Shown here: positions 1 to 6,586 of the stretch, piece after piece
How positions within the stretch are numbered: position 1 is the first letter of the stretch
Layout of the letters: each line of letters opens with the position of its first letter
Assembly (NCBI GenBank): GCA_938038035.1
Contig: CALHQV010000160.1
Span: 1-7,950, forward strand
DNA: 7,950 bases
DNA from: an uncultured Gemella sp.
GTDB lineage: Bacteria; Bacillota; Bacilli; Staphylococcales; Gemellaceae
Direction: 5' to 3'
Notes under the pieces: model-generated
The model's database searches: none
What the model was told of the DNA's origin: nothing
Seen by the model: the letters and a program-made list of their open reading frames with translations, nothing else
Position numbers and translations under genes: made by a program

Positions 1-225
1 ATATTTCTGTGTAAAATAGGGAATATCAGCTCCATATAAACAAACTTCTGTAGATTTTGGGTTATAGTAAGTGCGTTTTGTATAAAAATCGTTAAACAAT
101 TCAATTAATGTCTTATCATAACTATTTCCATCAGAACGAACTAAAAGTAAATTTTTTATACTATAATTTTTCTTATCTACTACTGCTAGACTATACCCAT
201 ATAATTTAGGTGGAATCGGTAACAT
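1..225 (-). CDS. Unidentified phage protein, N-terminal 75 residues (cut by left window edge)
   Basis: An open frame starts with ATG at 225 and stays open for 75 codons to the window edge, so only the N-terminus is present. It begins MLPIPPKLYGYSLAVVDKK and alternates short hydrophobic, strand-like segments (SLAVV, NLLLVR, TEVCLYG) with polar stretches, which suggests a soluble alpha/beta fold. I do not recognise the family. Its first 20 bases overlap the end of the 46-aa membrane peptide gene, so the two are probably translationally coupled. A modest Shine-Dalgarno (TAGGA) lies about 10 bases upstream. Codon use and strand match the neighbouring genes, which supports a real gene. The function is unknown. 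Confidence 0.65.
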   Translation of the reverse strand, partial: MLPIPPKLYGYSLAVVDKKNYSIKNLLLVRSDGNSYDKTLIELFNDFYTKRTYYNPKSTEVCLYGADIPYFTQKY

Positions 226-346
226 AAGCTATTATTCCTATTACAATGATAATACCTATCCATAATCCAAATACACCTATAATTGGGGCACATATAAGAA
301 GTATGAACCCCATTATTCCTAATAAAGTTATGCACTTTTTAATCAT
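206..346 (-). CDS. 46-aa predicted two-helix membrane peptide
   Basis: A small ORF starts with ATG in an ATGA overlap with the TGA stop of the 231-aa gene and ends with TAA at 206-208. It begins MIKK, which is a positive N-terminus. Two hydrophobic segments follow, about residues 6-20 (ITLLGIMGFILLICA) and 22-41, separated by Pro21. The last residues (VTDST) are polar. The layout fits a small hairpin-like inner-membrane protein with little outside the bilayer. There is no strong Shine-Dalgarno, so translation probably depends on coupling through the ATGA junction. The gene overlaps the next one by 20 bases. It could be a holin-like, superinfection-exclusion or host-takeover peptide, but nothing in the sequence chooses between these. 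The hydrophobic pattern and tight junctions argue against a chance ORF. Confidence 0.6.
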   Translation of the reverse strand: MIKKCITLLGIMGFILLICAPIIGVFGLWIGIIIVIGIIAYVTDST

Positions 347-1038
347 TTGAATAATTTTCTAGTGGTATTGTAATTATGCATATTTAGTGGTTTAGTACCT
401 AAAGTTGTACCAAATAAATTTCTTCTTACTGGTTCTTTATATTCAGGTACTGGTTCTTCTTTATCAACAGAATTATTCTCATCTTCTTCTGTTGGGCTAT
501 CTTCAATATTTACTTCTGTTTCAGAAATATCTTCTGTATCTTCCATAATTTCATCTACTACAGTTGGTTCAGTATTTTGAACCAATGCTGTAATAGCATT
601 TTCTACATTAGTAATCATATCAACGTATAATGGATAATCATGTACACGTTGTTGTAAAGATTCAGACATTACTTTAACTAAATCTAAAATAGCATCATAG
701 TTTTTATATTGAGCATTGTCTGTAATAAGCTCTAAAAACTTAGTCCAATCTTCAAGGTCTTTACCTACAAGCTCTGGTTTTTTAACTTTTGGTTCAGGTT
801 GTTCTTCTTTGCCTTCTCTCCAAGAAGTATTAGTAGGTTTCACATTAGTACTTTCTTCTTTTGGTTCACGTTGGTCTGTTTCACCTACAAGAGTAATATC
901 TACCATTGCAGATAATCCTTCTTTTGAACGCATACCTGATAAGTCAAAACCATTTACTTTAACTTCTTTGTTAAATTGAATTTGAAGATATTGTTCTAAT
1001 GCACGTTCTAATTCGTGTTCTTTAAATTCGATTCTCAT
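343..1038 (-). CDS. Highly charged 231-aa phage protein with disordered linkers
   Basis: I do not recognise this protein as a named family. Residues 1-52 look like a small folded domain (MRIEFKEHELERALEQYL, then IQFNKEVKVNGFDL and AMVDITLVGE). Residues 53-90 are a charged linker rich in Glu, Lys and Pro. Residues 91-158 look helical (LEDWTKFLELI, YDAILDLVKVM). Residues 159-200 are very acidic (MEDTEDISETEVNIEDS and more). The last 27 residues are basic (RRNLFGTTLGTKPLNMHNY, ending KLFK). The start has a good Shine-Dalgarno (GAGGA about 9 bases upstream) and overlaps the end of the DUF3310 gene by 17 bases. The stop overlaps the next ATG as ATGA. An acidic stretch followed by a basic tail suggests a protein-protein or protein-nucleic acid adaptor, but this is only inference. 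Confidence 0.75.
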   Translation of the reverse strand: MRIEFKEHELERALEQYLQIQFNKEVKVNGFDLSGMRSKEGLSAMVDITLVGETDQREPKEESTNVKPTNTSWREGKEEQPEPKVKKPELVGKDLEDWTKFLELITDNAQYKNYDAILDLVKVMSESLQQRVHDYPLYVDMITNVENAITALVQNTEPTVVDEIMEDTEDISETEVNIEDSPTEEDENNSVDKEEPVPEYKEPVRRNLFGTTLGTKPLNMHNYNTTRKLFK

Positions 1039-1450
1039 TTCTTAATTCCTCAATTTCTTGGATTGCTTCATTTACATGTTTGTTTAATAAACTTGGATCA
1101 AATTCTGCACCACCATAACTACAAATTTCTAAATCTTGGCAAGCTAAGATTGCTTGGATAGTTTTCATCTGTTGCCCACTAAACTGTTTAGAAAATTTAT
1201 ACGCTGCATTAAATTGAATAGGTGGCAAATAAGCAGTTCCTTTTTCTAAGATATATTCTTGGAAAATTTCAATGCAATGAATAGCTTTATCCAAATCATC
1301 TTTATTTTTTAATGGATAACGTGCTACATACTTTAATGCATAAGAGAGAGCTATATCTAAATTTACATCTCTCATAAATGTAATAGGTTGATATTCTAGA
1401 TGTTTGTAATGATTACCGCCTATTTGGCGATTTAAAGCTGTTTCTACCAT
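1022..1450 (-). CDS. DUF3310 family protein (SaV-like), 142 aa
   Basis: Residues about 8-62 carry the DUF3310 signature: RQIGGNHYKHLEYQPITF followed by IALSYALKYVARYPLKNKDD and LDKAIHCIE. This matches the family pattern of HYK, QPI, the KY-R block and the DL-KAI helix. DUF3310 proteins are short, very common in phage replication regions and often labelled nucleotide kinases, but I know of no firm biochemical role. Here the domain is followed by an extension of about 75 residues containing three cysteines (none in zinc-finger spacing) and a charged C-terminal helix (EAIQEIEELRNENRI). The start has AAGGA six bases upstream. The gene begins directly after a strong terminator hairpin, so it must rely on readthrough or a promoter I cannot see. 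Its end overlaps the next gene by 17 bases. Confidence 0.85.
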   Translation of the reverse strand: MVETALNRQIGGNHYKHLEYQPITFMRDVNLDIALSYALKYVARYPLKNKDDLDKAIHCIEIFQEYILEKGTAYLPPIQFNAAYKFSKQFSGQQMKTIQAILACQDLEICSYGGAEFDPSLLNKHVNEAIQEIEELRNENRI

Positions 1451-1474
1451 AAGGTATCCTTTTGTATGGGTATA

Positions 1475-1507
1475 AAAGAAAACCCCCTTAGAATCGCTTC
1501 TAAGGGG
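1475..1507 (-). terminator. Rho-independent terminator with GNRA tetraloop
   Basis: On the minus strand, CCCCTTAGAA and TTCTAAGGGG form a perfect 10-bp stem (1484-1507) closed by the tetraloop GCGA, a GNRA loop. The stem is followed by GTTTTCTTTT, a U-rich tract. It lies just after the stop of the RusA-like gene and ends about 30 bases before the DUF3310 start codon, with that gene's Shine-Dalgarno in between. In the plus direction the hairpin is followed by CTTAAATT, which is a poor U-tract, so it acts mainly on minus-strand transcripts. It should end or attenuate the replication operon. Confidence 0.85.
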
Positions 1508-1513
1508 CTTAAA

Positions 1514-1894
1514 TTAGATTGGTTCAATAACAATCTCCATTCTAGGATTTTGTTTATCTATTCCACCAAATTTACTTACAATTTCTGGAACATATTTATA
1601 GTTATCATCTGGCAGTTTATTTGCTTTAACAAGAACATCTTGAAAAAACTTATCAACAACACTTACCCAATTCATTACATCTGTTTTATGATTTGAACCA
1701 ATGTAAAGTGAGTAAGTTATTTTTATTTTATTGAATGAAGGTAAATTTTGAACCAAAGGTAAAAGAGTTTCTGTGTACTCTTTTTTTAAAGCATTCCATT
1801 GAAAGCCATGCATATTACGTGTTCTATTAAAATTTAAAGCAATTTTATCTTTTGAACCAATAGTAATATGTATTGGGCTTACTATTGTATACAT
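1514..1894 (-). CDS. rusA: RusA-like Holliday junction resolvase, divergent active site
   Basis: RusA enzymes are small homodimeric endonucleases of about 120 residues that cut Holliday junctions. This protein has 126 residues. The core is seen at residues 72-101: D72-V-M-N75-W, then VVDKFFQDVLVKA, then P95-D96-D97-N98, matching the family pattern of an Asp/Asn motif, an amphipathic helix and a DD pair. Aligned by eye with E. coli RusA, D72 corresponds to D70 and D96-D97 to D90-D91, but the second Asp (D72 in E. coli) is Met74 and the lysine K76 is Ser78. Lys82 in DKFF may compensate. The start overlaps the stop of the SSB gene as TAATG, which implies coupling, as no strong Shine-Dalgarno is seen. 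It probably resolves recombination or replication intermediates before packaging. Activity is likely but not certain because of the substitutions. Confidence 0.75.
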   Translation of the reverse strand: MYTIVSPIHITIGSKDKIALNFNRTRNMHGFQWNALKKEYTETLLPLVQNLPSFNKIKITYSLYIGSNHKTDVMNWVSVVDKFFQDVLVKANKLPDDNYKYVPEIVSKFGGIDKQNPRMEIVIEPI

Positions 1895-2610
1895 TAACCG
1901 ATACTCAATTTACGAGTTGTCCCTGCTTTTGTAGAAGCACCTTTCACTTCTTTATAAGAATCACGAATTTTACCTTCATTTTTCTCTAACCAAGTAGTTA
2001 CAAATTCTGGTTCTACTTCGTTACGTACTTCATCAAATGTATAACAATTGCCATTTTTAATAGCAAATACTTTAGCAATTTCATTAACAAAGACTTCTTC
2101 ATTAATTGGCTCATATTCACCAGTAGCAGTAGATTTCTCTTGTTTATTTTTACGAACTTTAGTAATTGCTAAAGCTACATCTTGATCATGTAGTTGAGTT
2201 AAAGCATTTACAGTAGTAGGTACTTCTTTTTTCTGTTCATAATTATATAAAGGAATTGTAACCTCTTCAGATTCAAGTTCTTGTAAACCTGAACCAGTAA
2301 TTAAACTACATAAATGATTAGCTTGGTTAAATCCTGCTAAATTATGAGGTTTACCTTCTTTATCTAAGTAGAATGTATTACCTTTTTTATCGGATACCCA
2401 GAATGTTTCTGTATAAGGGTATGGTTTATCTGAACCAACATCTACATTAAATTTCACTACTAATCCCATTGCACCACCTTTAGAAGTTGTACCATAAGCA
2501 TACGCTACAGTAGCTTTATAAATAGCTGTTTCTAAAGGTTGATAACCACCAAAAATACGGTCAGATTTTTCATTTAAAGCTTCTTGATTTGTTTGTAATT
2601 GTCCAAACAT
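1894..2610 (-). CDS. Probable phage single-stranded DNA-binding protein
   Basis: This 238-residue protein resembles a family of phage ssDNA-binding proteins found next to Sak4-type recombinases. The visible pattern is a short N-terminal tail, GGYQPLETAIYKATVAYAYG (21-40), then GGAMGLVVKFNV (45-56), TETFWVSDKKGNTFYLDKEG (67-86) and LAGFNQANHLCSLI (91-104), which reads as the strands of an OB-like core. Residues 142-155 (DQDVALAITKVRKN) and 172-195 fit the later strands and a vF motif. The C-terminus is basic (STKAGTTRKLSIG) and lacks the acidic DDxPF-type tail of bacterial SSBs. AAGGA precedes the start by about seven bases. The gene lies directly after the Sak4-type gene, across an 18-bp palindrome. 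It would protect and present single strands during replication and annealing. The assignment rests on recalled patterns and gene order. Confidence 0.65.
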   Translation of the reverse strand: MFGQLQTNQEALNEKSDRIFGGYQPLETAIYKATVAYAYGTTSKGGAMGLVVKFNVDVGSDKPYPYTETFWVSDKKGNTFYLDKEGKPHNLAGFNQANHLCSLITGSGLQELESEEVTIPLYNYEQKKEVPTTVNALTQLHDQDVALAITKVRKNKQEKSTATGEYEPINEEVFVNEIAKVFAIKNGNCYTFDEVRNEVEPEFVTTWLEKNEGKIRDSYKEVKGASTKAGTTRKLSIG

Positions 2611-2627
2611 AAGTTTTTCCTTTTTTG

Positions 2628-2645
2628 TTAATTAACGTTAATTAA
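2628..2645. promoter_or_regulatory. Perfect 18-bp palindrome, possible operator
   Basis: TTAATTAAC is followed directly by its reverse complement GTTAATTAA, giving an 18-base perfect inverted repeat with no spacer. It contains two TTAATTAA octamers flanking CG. It spans the TAA stop of the Sak4-type gene and lies about 17 bases upstream of the SSB start codon, just before its AAGGA. A spacerless, A+T-rich palindrome is a poor RNA hairpin, so binding by a dimeric protein is the more natural reading. No protein partner is identifiable here. Confidence 0.5.
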
Positions 2646-3379
2646 ATTTTCTCTTGTTCATAGTAGTCATCTAAATAATCTAATAGTTTTTGAATATCAT
2701 TATCTGCGAAAATAACGTTATCTCCCCATAATCCCATAGGACTACGGATTTCACTATTAGCATACTCTTTAGTAACTTCTAATTGGAACACATGTTTATA
2801 CCCTACTGCTTTATCACGCTCAGTAATGGTAATAAGTTCTGGTTTAAGTTCAGTTTTCTCTAATTCTTTTAGTTTTACACGTCTTGCATAAACTACTACG
2901 TTAAAGAAACTAGCTACACCTAATTTAGCTAACGAACCTTTAATTGGGACATAATAACGATACTCCATTTCACCGATTTGTTCTTGAGCTTGATGTCCAA
3001 TGATAATCCAATTCTTTTTAGAACGTTGTACTACTTCTTGCATAATTTGTTTAAAGAATTGTGCATAAGCTCCCCACATTGCACGAGTATCTTTAGCAGG
3101 TAACACGTGTTGTGATTCATACATTTCCATTAAAAAATCCATACTATCTACTACAATAGTATGAACTTCATCCATTTCTTCTACAGTATTAAAATAATCA
3201 AATACATCTAATGGGTCTTGTAATCCACCTGTAGGTTGTTTAAATTTATTTTTAAAGGGTAAACCTTTCCCCGCCTCACAGCCCAAGTAGAATACGCCTT
3301 CTTGTCTACGAAGATTCATTAAAGAAGCAGTTTTACCTGAATTGGATACACCTGCCACTAATACTAAATTTTTAGGCAT
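2642..3379 (-). CDS. Sak4-type RecA-like ATPase (phage recombinase)
   Basis: The 245-residue protein is a RecA-fold ATPase. The Walker A motif is G10-VSNS-G15-K16-T17, the Walker B strand is TIVVDSMDF with D78, and IIIGHQ (125-130) supplies the sensor strand with H129. The segment KGSLAKLGVASFFNVVVYARR (148-167) and IRSPMGLWGD (211-220) near the C-terminus match phage Sak4 proteins, which are shorter than RecA and act with a phage SSB in strand annealing and pairing. The C-terminal tail is acidic (LLDYLDDYYEQEKI). The start codon overlaps the stop of the ATPase-primase gene as TAATG, with AAGGA six bases upstream. The SSB candidate lies immediately downstream, the usual partner arrangement. 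The alternative is a generic phage nucleotide-binding protein, but length, motifs and neighbours favour Sak4. Confidence 0.82.
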   Translation of the reverse strand: MPKNLVLVAGVSNSGKTASLMNLRRQEGVFYLGCEAGKGLPFKNKFKQPTGGLQDPLDVFDYFNTVEEMDEVHTIVVDSMDFLMEMYESQHVLPAKDTRAMWGAYAQFFKQIMQEVVQRSKKNWIIIGHQAQEQIGEMEYRYYVPIKGSLAKLGVASFFNVVVYARRVKLKELEKTELKPELITITERDKAVGYKHVFQLEVTKEYANSEIRSPMGLWGDNVIFADNDIQKLLDYLDDYYEQEKI

Positions 3380-5544
3380 TACATTTCCTTATATCTATTG
3401 TTTATTGATTGAATAATAGTTGTCTCTATTTCAGAAACATCTAATGGATTATCTAATTTACTATTAAATTGAGTAAGCTTATCTAAAATCTCTACTGGAG
3501 TGAAACCATTATCTAACAGCATAAATCCATATTTTGCTAAAGTATTGTTTCTATCTCCATTTACCATTCTATTTGCAAACCATCGTTCAATAGCATTCAA
3601 ATTCTGCAATGTAACTTGAGATTTCTTATATTCTGCTTCTCTACTGGTTCTCGGAATAAATGGAAGTACATCAAATAATTCACCATTATTTTTTAAAATA
3701 GTAGTATGCTCATAACAAGCCCATTTACGACTACGTTGAAATGTTTGTTCATCAAGTTCAAATGGACACCATTGAGCTACATTTTTCATGAACTGCTTAA
3801 ATTCATCAGAATCTAATTTTAGAACATAGTTTGTAGGAATAATAATTCTAAATCTATCATTACAATTTCCATGTTCATCTGTTACTTGATGTCTTTTAGT
3901 TGTATGAATAATGTATTCATAGTCTTTTAAAAGATTTTGAACAGTTTGTAGAGAAATACCTCCATCTACATCAAGAACAATACAATTGAAACCTTCAATC
4001 ATATCTTTCTCTGCACGATGTCCATCAATACAATGATGATTAGTCCAATTAAAACCTGCTTCTGGAAGGAGAGTATCAAAATCTTTGAACCAATCTACTT
4101 CTACATTTTCATATCCATTAGCAAAATCATCTGAATACGCACAAATAATCTTTTCTAAATTGGTTTCTTGTAAAGATTCTCCAGTAAATAGCTCTACACC
4201 ATCTCTAAACGTCTTTTTAATGAGAATATTATTAATATAACCATAAGCAATAGCCATATTCATCATTTCATTTTTAGAAGCATTAGAGCCTTTATAAAAC
4301 GGTAAATTAGTAGTTAAATCCACTTGAGTAATTTCTTTACCATTTAATGAACCAATGTATTTAGCTAGCCTTTCATATGGTTTTTCACGTTCTAACATTT
4401 GTCTGAGAGCTTCACCAGAATCTTCTGCAAAGCGAATAGCTTGATGTAAATCATCAATAGACATTTGCAATGAACCACGTAAAAAACAATATGCTCCTGC
4501 TAGTTTAAGAGCCTTAAAATATCTATGTGATAACTCTGCTCTATATACTTCCTTATGATCAGGAAGTTCTTTAGCTCTATTTTCACAATCAATACGATAC
4601 TTTAATAATTCAATACCTACTGGTTCAGGAACTTCAATAATTGAACCAATAAGTTGAGGTTGGCATAAAGCTAGTAGTTTTCTAGAAATTTTCTTAATTT
4701 CTTGTTCTTGGTTCGATGCAGTAAGACGTTTATAAAGTTCTTCTGGAGTAAAGTCTGCAACAGATGATTCTTTAGGTGCAGAAGCAAAGAAACTACGTCT
4801 AGCATAGCCACTTTCTAAAAACTCAAAGAATTTATCTTCTGTTGCTCCTCCATCTAAGAGTTTAGATGGTGTACCAAACATTAATAAGTTTGTTGGAGTT
4901 TTTCCTACAAGTTCTTGAAAACGTGTAGATGTATCTGTATTTTTAGTAAGTTTATTTTTAATTAAACCTTTATCATACAGTTCTAAAAAATCCTTTAATG
5001 CGTCAATTACTTTATCAAAGTTAAATCCACATTCATCAACAATCATATTAATACATCCTGCTTTAGCTAAAATGATTTTATTACGCATTTGTTTGATTGC
5101 TGGTGAAGTTGCTTCTGCTAAAGCAAACATATAAGCACCATAAGATTTAAATTCTTTTTGTAATCGTTCTTCAGCTTCTTGTTGAGAAATACCAAGATAT
5201 TGAGCACGTTTAATAGCTTCTAAATCTAATTTAGATTGTGCATGTTTAGGGAATACTTCATACATGAAATGTTCTCTAAATTCATTAATAACTTGTTCCT
5301 CTAATAAATTAGTTGAAAAACCTTTACCACTTCCTGATACAGCCGTCGAAATAGCATAAATATTAATAGGAATCTCTCCTGTAATAGGAGAATTAATTTT
5401 AATATCAAGCATTGAAGGAACTAAAGATAAAAAGTAATTTGTTTGTAAACGGAAAAACGTAGGATTACTGTTTTGTGTTTTGGTTCTAAGAATTTCAACA
5501 ATACTTTCTACTAAAGGGTTATAAGATAATTGTGAATAATCCAT
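3379..5544 (-). CDS. ATPase-primase fusion, 721 aa (P-loop domain first, AEP primase last)
   Basis: This is the largest protein and probably the replicative primase-helicase. Residues about 55-260 form a P-loop ATPase resembling the DUF3987 group: A68-VSGSGK74-G75-F is a Walker A loop, INMIVD170-E171 is Walker B, TPTNLLMFGTP (216-226) fits a sensor strand, and GYARR (246-250) offers candidate arginine fingers. Residues 260-390 are helical, and 390-455 may be a winged helix. Residues about 462-630 look like an archaeo-eukaryotic-type primase: CIVLD525-V-D527 is motif I, IIHTTKRH552 the central His motif, DRFRIIIP (563-570) the arginine strand, and ELDEQTFQRSRKWACY (596-611) the third motif. 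Residues 648-717 match a PriCT-type primase C-terminus. The Walker A Ser/Thr is Gly75. In T7 gp4 the primase is N-terminal; here the order is reversed. GAGGA precedes the start. The exact ATPase family is uncertain. Confidence 0.78.
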   Translation of the reverse strand: MDYSQLSYNPLVESIVEILRTKTQNSNPTFFRLQTNYFLSLVPSMLDIKINSPITGEIPINIYAISTAVSGSGKGFSTNLLEEQVINEFREHFMYEVFPKHAQSKLDLEAIKRAQYLGISQQEAEERLQKEFKSYGAYMFALAEATSPAIKQMRNKIILAKAGCINMIVDECGFNFDKVIDALKDFLELYDKGLIKNKLTKNTDTSTRFQELVGKTPTNLLMFGTPSKLLDGGATEDKFFEFLESGYARRSFFASAPKESSVADFTPEELYKRLTASNQEQEIKKISRKLLALCQPQLIGSIIEVPEPVGIELLKYRIDCENRAKELPDHKEVYRAELSHRYFKALKLAGAYCFLRGSLQMSIDDLHQAIRFAEDSGEALRQMLEREKPYERLAKYIGSLNGKEITQVDLTTNLPFYKGSNASKNEMMNMAIAYGYINNILIKKTFRDGVELFTGESLQETNLEKIICAYSDDFANGYENVEVDWFKDFDTLLPEAGFNWTNHHCIDGHRAEKDMIEGFNCIVLDVDGGISLQTVQNLLKDYEYIIHTTKRHQVTDEHGNCNDRFRIIIPTNYVLKLDSDEFKQFMKNVAQWCPFELDEQTFQRSRKWACYEHTTILKNNGELFDVLPFIPRTSREAEYKKSQVTLQNLNAIERWFANRMVNGDRNNTLAKYGFMLLDNGFTPVEILDKLTQFNSKLDNPLDVSEIETTIIQSINNRYKEM

Positions 5545-5554
5545 ACTTCCTCGA

Positions 5555-5585
5555 TAAGAAAGGGGATTAAGAAATCCCCAGTTTT
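5555..5585. terminator. Hairpin overlapping the nuclease stop codon, possible bidirectional terminator
   Basis: GGGGATT (5562-5568) and AATCCCC (5573-5579) form a perfect 7-bp stem with a four-base loop. In the minus direction the stem contains the nuclease TAA stop and is followed by TTTCTTATC, a modest U-tract, then the GAGGA of the ATPase-primase gene. In the plus direction it is followed by AGTTTTTTGG, a better U-tract. It could attenuate the minus-strand operon, block antisense transcription, or act only as an mRNA processing or stability element. Confidence 0.5.
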
Positions 5586-6586
5586 TTGGTGTGTAGTGTA
5601 AAACGCATTTGTTCTACTTCGATTGGATTGCAAAATGGACACATAAACGGATCTGGTTTAAATTCAATTACATCCCCCATATATCCATTTTTAGCTCTAT
5701 ACAATAAAGCGTCATTCATTGTAGCAAAATTCTTTGTTGCACGCTTACCTTCCATAAATCCATTTTTATAGTATTTAAAAGTACTCTCTTTAGAGAATAA
5801 ATCTTTTTCTGTACAACAAGGAATTTGTTCTAAAGGACTGAGCCAGTACTTATTAAGAGTCTTTAACTTATTTCTTAACCAAGCTTCTGTATCCTGTAAA
5901 GACCATAATTTATATTGTTTATAAAAACATTTAGCAGGTGGATAATCAGGATTTGTAGTAGCGTCTAACTTACGCCAATCTGTAAATACAAAATTAATAG
6001 TAATAGTATCTTTTGTAATAAGCTCTGGATTAAGCCAACGATAAATACTACCCTGCATAATGTATTTTTCATCATTACAACCGCTTGTCCAAGAATACGT
6101 ACTAGTAGTTTTAAGGTCATGCAATTCACCATCTACAATAATATCGAATTGACCTGACACTACAAAGCCCTCAATCTCTCTATAAGCACGTTTTTCTAAA
6201 TAAATGGGTAAATCATCGGGTTCAAGAGAAGAAGGCTCAGGATTGATTCTGATGCGTTTTATGATAGATTCTGGGTAACCTAGTCTAGTAAGAGCATTTT
6301 CATAGTTATTTAAAAATGAATGTTCTAAAGAACTATGCATCGCTGTACCCATACGAGAGGCAATAAAATCTTGAATATCAGGTAATTCACTATGTAATAC
6401 TGGTTCAGGTCTAAGATGTTCTGGAAATTCATCAGGATACATTGCTCTTCTTGAACCAATGATATAACGAGGTGATTTCAACAAAGTTGTTGTACTGATT
6501 TCATTGGCATATTTAGCATATTTATACTCATCTGTTGCTAACCATACTGCTAAAGGTAAAGGTAAATTAGTGTTATTCTGCAACAT
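5567..6586 (-). CDS. PD-(D/E)XK (RecB/Cas4-type) exonuclease, 339 aa
   Basis: Numbered from the preferred start, the nuclease fold shows GTAMHSSLEHSF (80-91, H84), then REIEGFVVSGQFDIIVDGE (136-154, with D148), then H-D157-L-K159-TT, the catalytic D-x-K, and Q178-GSIY182, the family's QxxxY helix. The C-terminal part has PCC (256-258) and CPFC (316-319), recalling the cysteine-rich end of phage RecB-like nucleases, some of which hold an iron-sulfur cluster. It probably resects DNA ends for the downstream Sak4-type and SSB proteins. The frame also has an ATG at 6646, but that would overlap the 69-aa gene by 74 bases and has no clear Shine-Dalgarno. The ATG at 6586 begins MLQNNTNLPLP, overlaps by only 14 bases and has a weak AGAG upstream, so I chose it. 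Confidence 0.8.
   Translation of the reverse strand: MLQNNTNLPLPLAVWLATDEYKYAKYANEISTTTLLKSPRYIIGSRRAMYPDEFPEHLRPEPVLHSELPDIQDFIASRMGTAMHSSLEHSFLNNYENALTRLGYPESIIKRIRINPEPSSLEPDDLPIYLEKRAYREIEGFVVSGQFDIIVDGELHDLKTTSTYSWTSGCNDEKYIMQGSIYRWLNPELITKDTITINFVFTDWRKLDATTNPDYPPAKCFYKQYKLWSLQDTEAWLRNKLKTLNKYWLSPLEQIPCCTEKDLFSKESTFKYYKNGFMEGKRATKNFATMNDALLYRAKNGYMGDVIEFKPDPFMCPFCNPIEVEQMRFTLHTKKLGIS

Noticed and set aside
716..979. 87-codon plus-strand open frame
   Set aside because: It lies fully inside the 231-aa minus-strand gene, has Ser-rich low-complexity text caused by the opposite strand's Glu/Lys codons, and has no convincing ribosome site.
1451..1475. TATACC after the terminator as a promoter for the DUF3310 gene
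   Set aside because: The match to a -10 is weak, the space before the start is very short and no -35 is seen in the terminator stem.
1466..1696. 76-codon plus-strand open frame
   Set aside because: It runs antisense through the terminator and the RusA-like gene, and its Phe/Ile/Asn-rich product looks like reverse-strand shadow.
5586..5771. 61-codon plus-strand open frame
   Set aside because: It is antisense to the conserved end of the nuclease gene, with no supporting start signal or family.
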